From contig NC_016472.1 in the NCBI RefSeq assembly GCF_000226095.1, positions 9,114,001 through 9,178,000 of the forward strand: DNA of 64,000 bases, written 5' to 3'. Made by a program: the position numbers and the translations under genes. The notes beneath the pieces are model-generated. The model did no database searches and was not told where the DNA came from. It worked only from the letters and a program-made list of their open reading frames with translations. This DNA comes from Thermothelomyces thermophilus ATCC 42464 (taxonomy: Eukaryota > Ascomycota > Sordariomycetes > Sordariales > Chaetomiaceae). Position 1 is the first letter of the stretch. Each line of letters begins with the position of its first letter. Positions 45,688 to 57,625 of this stretch are shown here, piece by piece.

Positions 45688-48522
45688 CTACTCCTCGCCC
45701 ACCGTCGCTCCCCGCTCGCCTCCATCTGGCGCGCCGCCAGGAACCCCGTGCAGCTCCTCGAGCAGTTTGCTGAACGCCTCCCTCTCCCTTTCCGTCTCGG
45801 CGTCGGCCACGTCCTCCAGCAGGCTCTCCTGCTTCCAGCCGCCCTGGTGCCTGCCCTGGCCCTGGGCACTGCGCCCGGCGTTGCGGATGATGCGCCAGGC
45901 GCGCCGGAACTCGTCGCGGATGTTGACGATGCCGTCGTGCGTGACGGTGCGCGCGACGTTGTGGTCCAGCTCGAAGGGGTCCTCGATGGCGAAGAGGTAG
46001 CGGTGACGGACCTCCTTGAGCTGCGCGCCCGCTTGTTTGCTCGACTGCGCGCTCCCGCTCCCGCCTCCGCCCCCGCCCCCGGCCCCGCCCTGCGGCGATT
46101 GCTCCGCCGGGTGCGGCGGCTGGTGGCGGCCCGGTTGAGGAGATGGACTGTGAGGGCTCGCTTCGCCGGGTGCAGTAGGAACGGCGTTCCCGGGACCCGC
46201 CGCCGGCTGGCCCTCGAGCACTGTCTTGGCACCTGTCCACCCCTTGGCCTGCTTCGTCAGCAGGCCGCCGTGCGTTCGAAGACTGATCACGTCGCGGCCC
46301 CAGTCGAAGCTCCGGCAGGGCAACAGGGTCATGGCCGAGCCACCTTTGGCGTAATACTCGAAGAAGCCGCGCAGGAGCTCGCCGACAGACTCGCGGTTCT
46401 GCGTCAGCGCGTTGCTGCGGGCGAGGCGGATGATCTCTGCCTCGTCGCGCCAAAACTGTATGTTTCGCCCCTTGCAGCAGACCGTCTCCTCAATCTGCTG
46501 GGGGCTGAGGTTCGGATCCGGCGGCCGGGCGAGCTGCTGTAGGTTCGGACAGACAAACGGCTGGGCGATGTTGACGAGGTAGTGCAGCATCATGAGCGTG
46601 TAGCCGTAGCTGCTGAGCGTGCCACGGTAGGACGAGTTGATGCGGCGGACTTTGGCCCAATGCTTGACGAAGAGGATGAGCGGCCGTACGCGGGGGTCAC
46701 AGTGGGAGTAGCATCGCAGAAGGAGAGTGTTTTGGACCGCGAGATGGGCGGAAAAGTTGATGTCGCATTGCACGCCGACGCCGGTCTTGGGAAACTCGAG
46801 GGCGCTGCTGTAGCGGTCCCGCGGTCGGTTCGGTGCTGCCTTGGACGGATCGCCGAGCTGGCGGATGCGCGAGAGAAGCGGCGAGTGTGGAGGGAGCGGG
46901 ATCATGCCGTGGGAATGACCTGCACCTGACTTGGGTAGCGGAGCCCGCAGGAGGTCAACATACTGCCGAACCGTGGCTGCGGCCTCGTTCTCATACACGC
47001 CCTTCGCGAGACAAACTTCGTAATCGTGGGCCAGCTGTAGACTCTTGTGTCTACGGCCGATGGTCTGCAGGCGGCTGATGCGGTGGGACTGTTGGAAGTC
47101 CCGGACTTGCTCCCGGATGGCTTGATCCGAGATGCCTCCGACGTAATGCTCGATCAGGGTTGGCAGGACCGTCTCGGCCCGGTCGCGCGAGTCGTTTCCG
47201 CCAAGCTCATGGAGCAACCTCATTGCCCTGCTGCAGTAGCTGCCTGGAGACTCGTTCGGGCCCTGAGAGAGAAGCAAGACCTGGATCGTGGCGATTTTCT
47301 TCAGCTGTTCCACCGCCAGGTGCAGCTCCTTCTGATAAGCGAGAGGATCTCGACCAAAGTCGGGCCTGTCCTGGAGTGCCTCCCAAGCCTTGATGATGTT
47401 CTCCGCAGCGGCTTCGCGGTGCTCGTCCTTCTCCTGGAAAGGGCGGGAGTCCCATAGCGACGCGATCATCTCGCCCTCGATCTGGTTAAGGACGCTCAGC
47501 AGGGTGCGAGGATGACTGCCCTGAGAGAGATCATAACGATTTAGGGAACGGTATCTGAGTAACCGGTTGCGCAGAGTCTTGTCCGCCAAGCCGTCAACGA
47601 ACGCGAGGCAAACTCGGTTGAGGAGCTTGACATCTTCTTCCCCAAACTCATTTCTGTTGGATCGGGTGATATCGCGGCCGCCGAGCTTTCGAAGCAAGCG
47701 TTTTGCAGAGGCATAGTAGGAAGATAAGCCGGAAGTCGCGCCCTGTTTCAGCTGGCGCAGCCTCTCCTCGGGATCCATGGTCTTTTCTTGGGGCTGCGCG
47801 TCGGGTTCGTTGGGGCGGTCGTCGGAGACGGTCCGAGCGTCGGCAGCATCTCGCTCAGCACTGTCCAACCCGGGTACCTCTTCCCGTAGCTGAGCCTCCG
47901 TTTCGTGGATTCGGTCCTCGGTCGCATCCAAGTCTGCGCCGTCATGAGCTTCGTCATCCTGGTCGTTCCCACCACCACCCTGTTCCCACTTCGCCCGCTC
48001 AGCCAGGAGGGCCTGGCGAAGCTCCTCGGAGGGCTTTTCGCAGACCTTGATGATGGGGACGCGTGCCTGTGCGAGCAGCCTGGCGCCGAGGCCCATGTCA
48101 AGGAATGCTTTTTCGACGAGCCTGGGAATCAGGGAACCGGGCTCGTCGGGCTGAACGCGTGACAATGGAGACAAAAGACCAAGGTCCATATCAGAAGCCT
48201 TGGTAGCAAAGCCGGACGCAAGGCTGCCGAAGCACTTGAGCTGGACACTCTCTTCCGGGAAGTTCTCGAAACCGTTCTGTTTCCTCTCGTGTTCGGCAAT
48301 GACAGATCGCGCGACTTTCTCAATTTTCTGGCGAAAGTTTTCCTTCTCTATGATCTCGGCAGTCTCAATCTCGGCATCTGCAACTATTGTGTCGCAGAGG
48401 CGCTGAAGCATTTCCGACTGAGCCATCAGTTCCTCCGGGCTAGGGAGCAACGGCCCTTCAGAGCCGTTGAGGTCGGAACTGTGCTGCGGTCGATGGGTCG
48501 GTGCCGGGGCATCGAAGGGCAC

Positions 48523-48559
<37 letters not shown>

Positions 48560-49185
48560 CCTGGCATCTGATGATAGAACGGCATCCTTGGGTCCCGGGG
48601 AAGCGGGGGAGGCGGCGGCCAGCCGTACTGGTTCGGGGTCGGCATGGGCCCATGGTACGACAGCGAAGGCTGGTGCCGCGACCGGGGAGGAAACGGCGGG
48701 CCGGTCAAAGGCGCGCTCGGTACCCCATCGTCGCGGCTGGGTGGGCGGAAAGCAGCCGGGTGTGGTGGTTGATTCCTGCGGGAGCCCCCCTTGCCGTGGT
48801 GTTGATGCTGATCCTGGTAACCTGGAGGGCTCGCATATGACCTCTGCGGCGATGGGAACTGGGGCCGCGTGTCGATCGGGATGGAGAGCTGGGCAGACAT
48901 TTGGCGACGCTGTGCTTGGTTTGGTCGCTTCCGGGCAGGTTTCGATGAGGAGGAACCGCCCGGATTACCTGGCGAGGCCGGACCCGGAACTCCATTCTGG
49001 CCCGACTGAGAGATCGGCTGGGCGATAGGCTGGGCGATAGGCTGGGCGATAGGCTGCTGGAACTGCAAATGAGATGCCGCATCCCGCGCCTGGTGTGCCG
49101 ATAACTCCATGGCATGGTTCAGGATCAAGTTGCGCAGTCGGTCCTCGAGAGGACCTTCGCCGCCGGAGCTATCATGAGTCGCCAT
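45688..49185 (-). CDS. Cid1-family nucleotidyltransferase / noncanonical poly(A) polymerase with large insertion
   Basis: Single exon of about 1165 residues starting MATHDSSGGEG. The first 280 residues are low complexity: a QPIA tetrapeptide repeated, then Pro-Met runs from a GGGCGGCAT-type 9-base tandem. At about 315-332 is the polymerase-beta core CFGSLASGFATKASDMDLGL, with Gly-Ser and the two metal-binding Asp residues (DMD). The third Asp is in VQCDINFSAHLAVQN at about 807, followed by FVKHWAKVRRINSSYRGTLS and SSYGYTLMMLHYL, the PAP/25A-associated region. Family enzymes add A or U residues to RNA 3' ends; which one cannot be told. Between the second and third Asp lies an insertion of about 400 residues, helical and containing two related stretches (ASAKRLLRKLGG and SRAMRLLHELGG). 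The C-terminus ends in a charged disordered tail. The GTG upstream of the chosen ATG is in frame but not a start. Confidence 0.85.
48517..48561. repeat. GGGCGGCAT 9-mer tandem within Cid1-like gene
   Basis: About four copies of the 9-base unit encode a repeated Met-Pro-Pro tripeptide on the minus strand. The unit length is a multiple of three, so copy changes keep the frame. Confidence 0.85.
49014..49057. repeat. 12-mer tandem encoding QPIA/QPIS in Cid1-like gene
   Basis: Nearly four copies of AGGCTGGGCGAT (reverse of ATCGCCCAGCCT) encode the tetrapeptide Gln-Pro-Ile-Ala near residue 45 of the Cid1-like protein. The unit keeps the frame. Confidence 0.85.
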
Positions 49186-50718
49186 CTCGGGTCGAGTTTT
49201 CTGGCTCTTTGGGACAAGGAGGTCGGTTTGTCGCTCCTTTGAATTGAACAGCCCAGGAACGCTAGTTCCGAGACGGTTTTGCTGGGTTGTCGAGTGCTGG
49301 AGCGTCGCCGTGCTACCAGGTCGGCTGAGCAGCCGATGGGCGGCGCCAAATTTACAATCTGCAGCGAGCCTCGAGACCAGGTGCACGGAACTCTGCTGTA
49401 GCTGTGAACTGACCTTTCACCCGCTCGTCCTCCGCTGCCGCAATGGATAGGCCGAATCAAGTCCGCCGACAGCTGCTGGGCTCAAGACATATAACGTCGA
49501 CTGAATGTGTGCGAGGGCGAACCGAAAGAGGGAGCGAACATGGATTGATCTGCTCGTTGATCTGCCTGTTGATCTGCCTGGAGCCATTAAAGAAGTCCCA
49601 GTACAGACAACGCACCGTAGGTGTGGACGGCGACGGTATTAACCAATGCTAGAATGTCTCAGGTAGTTGCTGCAAACTGTCCACACAGCTCAGTGGACGC
49701 AGCGGCCGTTTCAACTGTGAATGCGGACAAACGGTGATGATCTGTTTGCTTCAAGCTGTTTCTTGTGGAGTTCAACTGAACTGGACCCCACCATAACAAT
49801 TCAGGCACTTATTTCTTGCAACGAGATCACTGCAGCCGTTGGGTACACGTGCAGTCGAAAACCCCAGGGTTCCAGGTTGCAGCCGCGCGCCTCAGCTTCA
49901 AGGAATCCAAGAGTCAAAAGCTGGTTCTGCTCCGAGGCTGTGGCACAATGGCAACGGAACCTTGCTGAGCTTCAAGCTGTTGAGCAACTTCAATAATACA
50001 GTTAGTGCTTGGATGAATGTGGAGTGGGTCAATGGAGCTTCCTCAATACGTTGTATTGGATAAATGCACGTATTTGACTCTACATAGGATACTGTACGCA
50101 ATAAAGGCACAGATTACATCGAGGTGGTGAAATGGAGGACTCCGTTAGGTATTAATAAACCACTAGAATTGCTCGCCACCTCAGCTTATGCAGGTCGCAG
50201 ACGTCCAGGCAGGCTTGTATTGAGCAAAGTGCTGGTTCAGCAAGCTTGTTGGCAGCAAATTTCACTGCTAGTGAAACTAGTTATGCTGTTATCGGGTTTC
50301 CCGCGCACGGCCCCGGAAGCCGTGCGCACCCTGCAGCGCCGGCTGCCTCTGAGTGGCCCCAGGTCTGCGTCTTGGCGACCTACCTAGGCGTCACTGAAAG
50401 CAGCCTCAGCAACTCCTCTGTTCCCTTGAATTCCGATCATCTCCTGCCGCCTTTTGCATCCCGAGGGGTGGCAACGCATGCCAACAATTGCACCCTTGAT
50501 CATCGATCAGTATTTCTTTACGGCGCGCTCGATGCCTTAGAACTTTTTGTTTGATTTCTGCAAAGTAGGTAGCAGCAAAATCGACTTCGCCGCGCGACTC
50601 GATGACGCGCCTTGTTTGAGCGACGGAACCAACTCCTTCCACGAGGCCACCGCCGGGCCGCAGACCCTTTCCTTAGCGTTCTCGCACGCCGCTAGCTTTG
50701 TCGCTGCAGTTAGCCACG
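49186..50718. promoter_or_regulatory. Divergent intergenic region between Cid1-like and TFIIF alpha genes
   Basis: 1.5 kb between outward-facing genes, so promoters of both are here. No gene is supported. The middle (about 49700-50300) is lower in GC than its flanks and holds imperfect repeats of TTCAAGCTGTT (near 49747 and 49970), which could be a worn element; I find no transposase or terminal repeats. Confidence 0.4.
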
Positions 50719-53000
50719 ATGAGCGCTCCTCCTCCTCCTCCGCCGGGCAATGGCCCAGCGCGCCCGCCCGTCCGTCCGCACAAGCCCACCACTGCGAATC
50801 CCCTGGTGGCGAGGAAGAAACCGCGGCCGAAACCCCAGTTCTCCCGACCACCATCCAAGGTTCCGGGCAAAGGCCTGGAAGAAAAGCCAAAACCCGTGCT
50901 CAATGACATGAGCGATCCCGCCATGCGGCAGCTGGCGCAGATTCGGGCGCAGAACGGAGGCTGGACTGAGAAAGCCCCGCCCAACTACAAAGACTTTCCA
51001 CTTGTGATGACCAAACGTTCCATGCTAGAGGGCCTGCGGCACCACATTATGCGGCTAAGCAAGAACAAGGGGGACTCGAGCAGGGGGAAATCAGATGCCA
51101 TCGTGGACATTACAAACCAGGATCAGTTCCCGCGCCCCGTCACCCTGCTCCGCCGTGACCCGAGGCTCCCGCCCGCCCATCGTATGGTAGTGAAGGAGGA
51201 GTCTGCTCCTACGGACCCCGCCGAAGCCGCAGAGTATGAGCGCGCCCGCCAGCTCAAGGCCGAGAAAGAGGCCCAGCGAGCCCTAGACCAGGCGCAGATT
51301 GCTCCAGTGCTCAAAACAAACGAGCCCAAACCCAAGTCGAACAAGAAGGAGAAGCCGACGGCCTTCTACGGCAGGAACTCGGACGCGCAGAAGAAGGAGT
51401 CCAAGATCCATTACGAGGAGACGTGGCCGTGGCACCTGGAAGACGCCGAGGGCAAGGCGGGCGTGTGGGTTGGGTCGTATGTCGCCAGCCTATCGGATCT
51501 CAACGTTGCCCTCGTGATAGACGGCGCCCGGTTCCGCATGATCCCGCTCGAGAGGTACTACAAGTTTGACGAGAAGCCCAAGTTCGACACCCTCTCGCTG
51601 GACGATGCCGAGAAGATGATGTACGAGGTCAAGGAGATCAAGCGGTGGGTCATGAAGCAGAAAGATCAGGAGCAGCTGGAGAGGGAGAAGAACGAGACAC
51701 GACAGTTCTTGCGCGGGCCCACGCGCGTCAAGACGGAGAGCGAGACATCGCGCTTGGCCCGACGGACCGAGCGGCAGGACGACTTTGAGCTCGACATGTC
51801 CGGCGACGAGTTCCAGGACGATGACGAGGCGCCAGGATTCGAGCGCGACGAGGACGAAGACGCAAAGGAGGCCAAGGAGCGCATCCGCCGCGAGCAGGTG
51901 TCGGCTAACACGTTCGGAGAAGGCGAGGAGGAGAAGGTCGAGCGGGAGGAGCGGGAAAGGCAGCTGGAGAAGCTCAGGGCAAAGATGATAGGGAAGCGGA
52001 CGGTCAAGACGCTGAGGAAGCTCGAACATGGGCAGGACTACGACGACTTGGAGTCGGGGTCTGACGAGAACAACCCCTTTACTGAAGAATCGGTACGTTC
52101 GCATCTAGTGCGAGTGCGTCCGCGTCCAGGGCTAACACGGACCAGGCCTCGGATGAGGAGGAGTCAGAAAGGGAGTCGGACAGGGAAGACGAGGAGAGCA
52201 AGAAGGCCGGTGCCAAGGACCAAAGCGCCTCCGGAGCTAATACGAGAGGCAGTACGACGCCGTCCGGGAAGCAGAGGACGGTCGATGCGCTCAAGAAAGG
52301 CAAGTTGAAGCGGCCCGGCTCGCCCAACATGTCCGAGTCGAGCGACAACGAAGCTATGCGCAAGAAGATCAAGACGACGCAGGGATCAGTCGCCCCGAGC
52401 CGCGGGGGTACTCCACTTCCCGGGCGGCCGAAGCCGCCGAGCGGTGCCATGAGTGATGGCGAGGCTACCGCCGGCGAAGGATCGGATGCCGGCGCGAAGC
52501 TCAAGAAGAAGCTCAAGGTGAAGCCGGGAATGCGGCCGGGCGCCACGCCTTCGGGCTCGAGGGCCGGCAGTCCTGCTCCAGCCGGTACGTCCGGATTCTC
52601 ACCTCTCCTCCTTTTTTTTAAATTTTTTTTTTTTTTTTTTTTTGGATATGCGTACTAACATCGGGCTTCAGCAAACCGAGCTCCCAAGCCCGGCGGTGCC
52701 ACACCCAGCGGATCCCCCCCTCCTGGCGGCCAGGCCCCGGACATCATCACGGCCAAGGAGATCGCCGACGCCCTGGCGCCCTATGCCAAGGAGGGCATCA
52801 GCCTGTCTAATCTTATGAAGAAGTTCCAGGGCCGGGTCAACAAGCCTGGCAACATCAACACGTCTCAGTGGGTCCAGATGGTCAAGGCTCACGGCGTGTA
52901 TGGGCCGGACAAGCTTCTGCGGCCCAAAGCCGCGCTGAGTGGTAACACTGCGCAGAGCTCGTCGGACAAGCCACAGTCGGGGAGTGCTGCGGGACGTTGA
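50719..53000 (+). CDS. tfg1: Transcription initiation factor IIF subunit alpha (Rap74/Tfg1)
   Basis: Three exons, 50719-52092, 52146-52584 and 52672-53000, 713 residues. The N-terminus is Pro-rich. The N-terminal dimerisation domain follows, with NYKDFPLVMTKRSMLEGLRH and, after a Lys/Glu spacer, ESKIHYEETWPWHLEDAEGK and VWVGSYVASLSDLNVALVID with FRMIPLERYYKF. A long charged middle is rich in Glu, Lys and Ser. The C-terminal winged helix is formed by ITAKEIADALAPYAKEGISL then NLMKKFQGRV and NTSQWVQMVKAHGVYGPDKL, the part that in yeast and human contacts the Fcp1 phosphatase. TFIIF binds RNA polymerase II in the pre-initiation complex. The second intron has a T tract of more than 20, which may trouble sequencing. 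The family assignment is firm. Confidence 0.95.
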
Positions 53001-53527
53001 GGTGTCTGGTTAGCCCCGGGTGTTACTCGTTATCGGCGCTCCTGCATCCTGGTCGCCGGTGGAGGCGGGCGCAAGGCAGAGTGGTTCTCTGTTACATCCC
53101 CTACTTCCCTTTGGGTGGTCTTCTTAGAGGAGGATGGGGATTTTCGCATTCAGTTGCGCGAGGTAGCGGAGATTGAGATGTGGACCAAGTCGCGAATATA
53201 TATCGTCTGGGACGTCATCTTGCAATTCCGGGCGTTGGGGGGGAAAGCTGATAAGAATACATACATACCTAGCTTTCCATCGGAATGTCTTGAAGACTCG
53301 CTTCATGATGAGCATATGAGGGCATCACCTCGTGTGATACAACGACCGTATACATAAAATGCAAGGGATACAGTCCTGCCATTACCCCTGCGTGGTAGCA
53401 AATAGCCCAGTCCTTTTTTGTTTTGTTTGCTCCAAACCCAAACCCAAACCCCCCCCCCCCCCCGGGGATAAAAAAGGAAAGGGGGAAAACAAGACCCGAG
53501 GAGTTCCCACAACCCCATTGTTTAAAT
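53001..53527. other. Intergenic region between tail-to-tail tfg1 and bud13
   Basis: Both genes end here. It has a C run of about 16 at 53449-53464 preceded by AAACCCAAACCC, close to the bud13 stop. No gene. Confidence 0.5.
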
Positions 53528-54646
53528 TCACTCGTCCATCTGCCAAGTATACTCCAGTCCTTTTTGCATCTCCCTGCGATTCAGCGCCTTGAACCGCTCG
53601 GCCTCGAACCCGTTGCTCCGGTCGACCCCGTCCCAGCGGTACCCGGGCCGGATGCCGTAGCGGTTCGGGGGGGCGGGGCCCTTGTACACGGGCCTCCCCC
53701 TTTTCGTCCCCCCGGTCCTTGCGCCCCCGGACTCGCCGCCGCCGCCGCCGGCGGCGGAGGAGGCCATGAACTCGGCCATGGGGTCGTTCCAGCGCTCGGC
53801 ACGCTTGAGCTCCTCGTTGAGCTCGGCATCGTCGCGGCCGCGGGCGAGGGGGAGCAGGGCGGCGTCCTCGAGGCGTTCGCGGCGGGCGCGGGCCTCGGCC
53901 GCCTGCACCTCGCCGCGCAGCAGGTCCTGCTTGGCCTTGGCGGCGCGCTCGGCCTCGGCGGCCTGGCGCCGGGCCTCGGCGCGGCGGAGGGAGGCATCGA
54001 CGCGGCGGCCGGTCGCGTCGCGGAGTATGACCTCGGGCTCGGCGTCGTCCTTGTTCTTGTTGTTATTGTTCTTCTTCTGGCTCTCGGCGGCGGCCCTGAG
54101 TTCGGCCAGCTCGGCGGCCTCGAGCTCCTGGCGCTTGCGCAGCTGCGCCGTCAGCGCCGACGCCGACTGCAGGCCGGCAAGCGTGCCGTTGGACATCACG
54201 GGGACCTGCAGGTCCTCGGCCTCTTCGGCGGCGGCCGCGGCGGCTTTTTCGGCGGCGGCGGAGGCGATTATGGCGTCGGCTTCTGCTGCTGCATCTGCTG
54301 CATCTGTTGGCTTTGCTGCGGCGGCGGTGGAGGAGGAGGAGGAGGAGGTTGTGGTGCCATTTTTCGATGATGAAAGGGCGGGCGCGTCGCCGACGGTCTT
54401 CCAGCCGGACTTTTTTGCGCGCCGGAACTCGGCCATGGTTCCGGCTATCGTGATGGGCGTGTCATCTTCTTCGGCGTCGTCTTTCTTGTGGGTGGAGGCG
54501 TCCCAGCCAGTCTCGTCGTCATCAGTGATGAGAAGGCCAGAGGCGGCGGGTTGCTTGCGCTTTCGTTTCTTGGTGGAGGACGAGGAGGATTTGCTCTCGA
54601 CAGTGAGGTAGTGCGCTGCTAGGTAGGCTGCTTTGTCGGATGGCAT
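53528..54646 (-). CDS. bud13: Pre-mRNA-splicing factor Bud13/Cwc26 (RES complex)
   Basis: Single exon, 372 residues, start [14 protein letters not shown] at 54646. The family features are the opening [10 protein letters not shown], the early KKRKRKQ patch, a long Glu/Ala/Arg helical middle, and the conserved C-terminal block [20 protein letters not shown], then [20 protein letters not shown] and ending [12 protein letters not shown]. Bud13 forms the RES (retention and splicing) complex with Snu17/Ist3 and Pml1 on the activated spliceosome. The middle has poly-Ala and poly-Ser stretches coded by GC-rich triplets. The start was chosen as the family's usual Met; upstream frame sequence is not conserved. 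Confidence 0.95.
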   Translation of the reverse strand: MPSDKAAYLAAHYLTVESKSSSSSTKKRKRKQPAASGLLITDDDETGWDASTHKKDDAEEDDTPITIAGTMAEFRRAKKSGWKTVGDAPALSSSKNGTTTSSSSSSTAAAAKPTDAADAAAEADAIIASAAAEKAAAAAAEEAEDLQVPVMSNGTLAGLQSASALTAQLRKRQELEAAELAELRAAAESQKKNNNNKNKDDAEPEVILRDATGRRVDASLRRAEARRQAAEAERAAKAKQDLLRGEVQAAEARARRERLEDAALLPLARGRDDAELNEELKRAERWNDPMAEFMASSAAGGGGGESGGARTGGTKRGRPVYKGPAPPNRYGIRPGYRWDGVDRSNGFEAERFKALNRREMQKGLEYTWQMDE

Positions 54647-57625
54647 GGTGGATGGAGAATTAGGTGTGCGCGAAAAAGAATGATGGCGGGTACGGAGTAG
54701 CTGTGGTTGGGTCCAATTGGCATCAGGGCAGGGTGGCGGTCGGCAGAACGAACTGAAGCCTGCGGGGTCCTCGTTGCTGCCATCAAGGTGCATGCACCTC
54801 GAAACGAAAGGTAACTTAGCCGCTATCGTTGGTTGGTCTGAGCGGGCTCTCCTCCGTACGCAGTAGTTAATTAGTCAATTTTTCGGGCTGTTTCTGAGAC
54901 CCACCAGGCCACTGTCACCTTGAATTGCTGGGAAAGGCAAAGATGACATCACTCTGCTCACCGGAAGGCCACTGTCGATGTTCTCGAAACAGATCTCTTG
55001 GCGTCCGAGTCCCCGGGGGTCGAAATGTTAAACTCTACACTACCACATGCCTGAGGCTTGAACTCCACTCCCTATGGCGATTCTCAGTTCAGTAAACTAC
55101 CGATGCGGTCTGGCGGAACTGGTTCTGTGTGTCTAATCCGGGTATACGGAGTAATGGTGTTGGCAGGGCGTGGCTGACTGCGGGCCTCCCATTGGCGCCT
55201 CGTTGATTAGAGCTTCGAACACACGCTCCCCTGTCTTGGGGCAGTATCCAGCGACAATAACTTCATTGGGAGTGGTAGAAGAAGAGTTCATCTGTGGAAA
55301 TGGTGCAGAGCTCTAAAGACCTTGACACAGAGAAGGGCAGAAGCAGCCAGCCAGGCTCGACTGGGAAGGAAGGGCTGTTGAATGCCTGAGGCGTGCCGCC
55401 CGCGGGGGAGTGTTTCATTCTACGAGGAAACCGACCGCGGAGTGCTTCGTGTGACGGCTTCATTACTGCTATTCGGACAGATTCTTGACCCAAGTCATTC
55501 AACTTGCCATGGTTGGATTTGCTCCACCTCCACGTGCTGCGACAACTAGCTGGCGGTTTAAAGACTCGAATGGGCGGCCCTTCGGGGAGCAGAAGAGGAC
55601 AAGATAACTATTAGACACAGTGAAAAGGCAGCCAATCTTATCGTTCATCTTCTCAATGAATCGTTCGTCTTCTCGATGAAGAGGATCCTGAAGCAGCCGA
55701 GATATGTATCCTCAATGCTAATACAGACGACTCTTGGGAATCTACGCAGTACGAATCTCTAGGCTGCTTGCTTGCCCAGATGCTGCTATCTTTGTCCATC
55801 TTTGTCCTCTTCGGGCGCGCTGCACGCACTTTCTTCTGCGCCGTCATTCCGATCAGCCATCGTCAACTTGGGTCGGGCGGCCAAAACATAGATAGGTGGG
55901 TGTCAATGGAATTGGCCATGATATGAGCTGCTCGCTGTAAGGCAACCAACTAATTATGTATTATCCTTCACTTTCTCGCTCCTTTCCCTTCGCCCTGTTA
56001 CACGAGTTTCAGTGCGGCGGTCACTTGAGAGGAGAGTGGGGGTTTCTGCGGCCATGGAATGGCCGGCTTGCACTTCCATGTATGTACAGTAGTTGCGCGC
56101 GCAAGGTCCCATGGTTATGCAGCGGCGGATAGTGTTTGGGGTGTCTCAGTTTGCATGAACGGTACGAAGTACAGACGAGTATGAATCTCGGGTTTGGGGA
56201 GACCTCAAGTATCTCCCGAGAAGGGGGGGGACTCGCTAACTCTACGTGCCGCGCGTCACTACACTTTCGTGCGCCGTCATCTCTGCGCAGTTTACGGGCA
56301 AGCAACATGATCGAAACGGGATGACGGCATACCATGCTCGCGGAACCCCGTTTTGATCGACATAGGCAACCCGACGATGCCTTCCTGTACATGGCTTGAA
56401 GCAACCATTGGCTTCAGAGAAGGCAGTCGCAAGTTGTATAATCCGTAGTGTACAGGCTGCGCACTCGTAATGGTCAGGTGCATGTGAATGTGCTCTTAGG
56501 TACGTACCAGCAACAGTTGCACGTACGTATGTACATACATACTTCCCAGCAACGAGCCGGCTTCTGCCTTGCTCGAGAACCTTCTTGGCCCCGTCTGCCT
56601 CCCCTTCGTCATTGTCAGAGCGAGAACAAGGGAAGAGGCCGGGCCACAAGCCAGGATCCGACCAACGCCTTCGGTTGGTCCGGACCCAAGAATAGCCCAT
56701 GCACGCCATCAATGGTCACCCGCCTCAGGGCTCCGCTGCATTCCACTCCCCCTTTTTTGGCCCGTGTTGCCGCCAGCTGCCTCCTTGTTGTTGGTCATAC
56801 GCCGGTTGCCGTCAACTTGTCACTTGCCGAACAGACCCACCGCCGTCTGGAAATTGCGCCACCCCTGGCGGCGCCTGGCTATCAGCTGCCTCGCCCAGAT
56901 AGCGGTTACCCAGTGACCCGATAAGCTCCCCTGAAGCCGATATACATACAAGTAACGCCTCTGCGCCGTACTCTTCTTATCCCAGAACAGCCACGTTTCT
57001 AATTAGTAAACTACCGACATTTATCAATTTGCTGAGAAGCTTGCCACCGACAAAGCATTGTCAATTTTCCTGTTCTTTTTCTCTCGTCGCACTGTTCCAT
57101 TGGAAGGCAACTTCTGCAGACTTGGGATTCCGTCATCTCGGCATCCCTTATTATCGTTATCATCATTGGAGGACGTGACTGTCATTCACCCCCCGCCCCC
57201 CCTAGCCCGTAGACGGGGGATCTTGTCATCTGAGTCACCGGCCGGCATCCGAAAGAGGTCAGCCACCTTGACTTATAACCTCTCAGAGCCGTCACTGTGC
57301 TACAAAGGCTCTTTGACTCTGCATCAAACCGAACCCGAAACCGGCTCCCAGACAGCAACCCTTTCACGGTCAGCCAAAGACCGCGCGACCTCCACACCCT
57401 CGATCGAGAGACAAAAGCCTCCTCTCTCACCAGACACCTAAAGAGAGAAGACAATCCTCTCCCACCATCAATCAACCTTTCAGCTGCCCGGCATCTGGCC
57501 TCCAGGCAGCTTCCATCTTTCCGGTAGTTCTTCCATCGCACGCCCTTGCTATCCGAGGATAGCCAACGCCGCCGGACCGGACCACCACCGCCTTGAGTCT
57601 CTCAGCTACCGACGTTTCCGTCAAC
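54647..57625. other. Long intergenic region with recurrent words, no gene seen
   Basis: About 3 kb with no supported gene. Features seen: TACGGAGTA words at 54691-54699 and 55145-55153, a near-perfect 20-base tandem pair (TCGTTCATCTTCTCAATGAA and TCGTTCGTCTTCTCGATGAA) at about 55640-55680, GTACGTATGTACATACATAC near 56523, and GTATAATCCGTAG near 56438. The open frames at 56.2-57.5 kb read as chance sequence on both strands. The last few hundred bases should be the promoter of the gene at 57626. Confidence 0.45.

Noticed and set aside
48500-49060. Regular repeats considered as a CRISPR array
   Set aside because: Units of 9 and 12 bases are contiguous, in frame and inside a coding exon; no spacers.
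49700-50300. Possible transposon remnant with TTCAAGCTGTT repeats
   Set aside because: No terminal inverted repeats, target duplication or transposase-like frame could be found; left as unassigned intergenic sequence.
53682-54611. 309-residue plus-strand Ser/Ala-rich frame over bud13
   Set aside because: Shadow of the GC-rich, Ala/Glu-coding bud13 gene.
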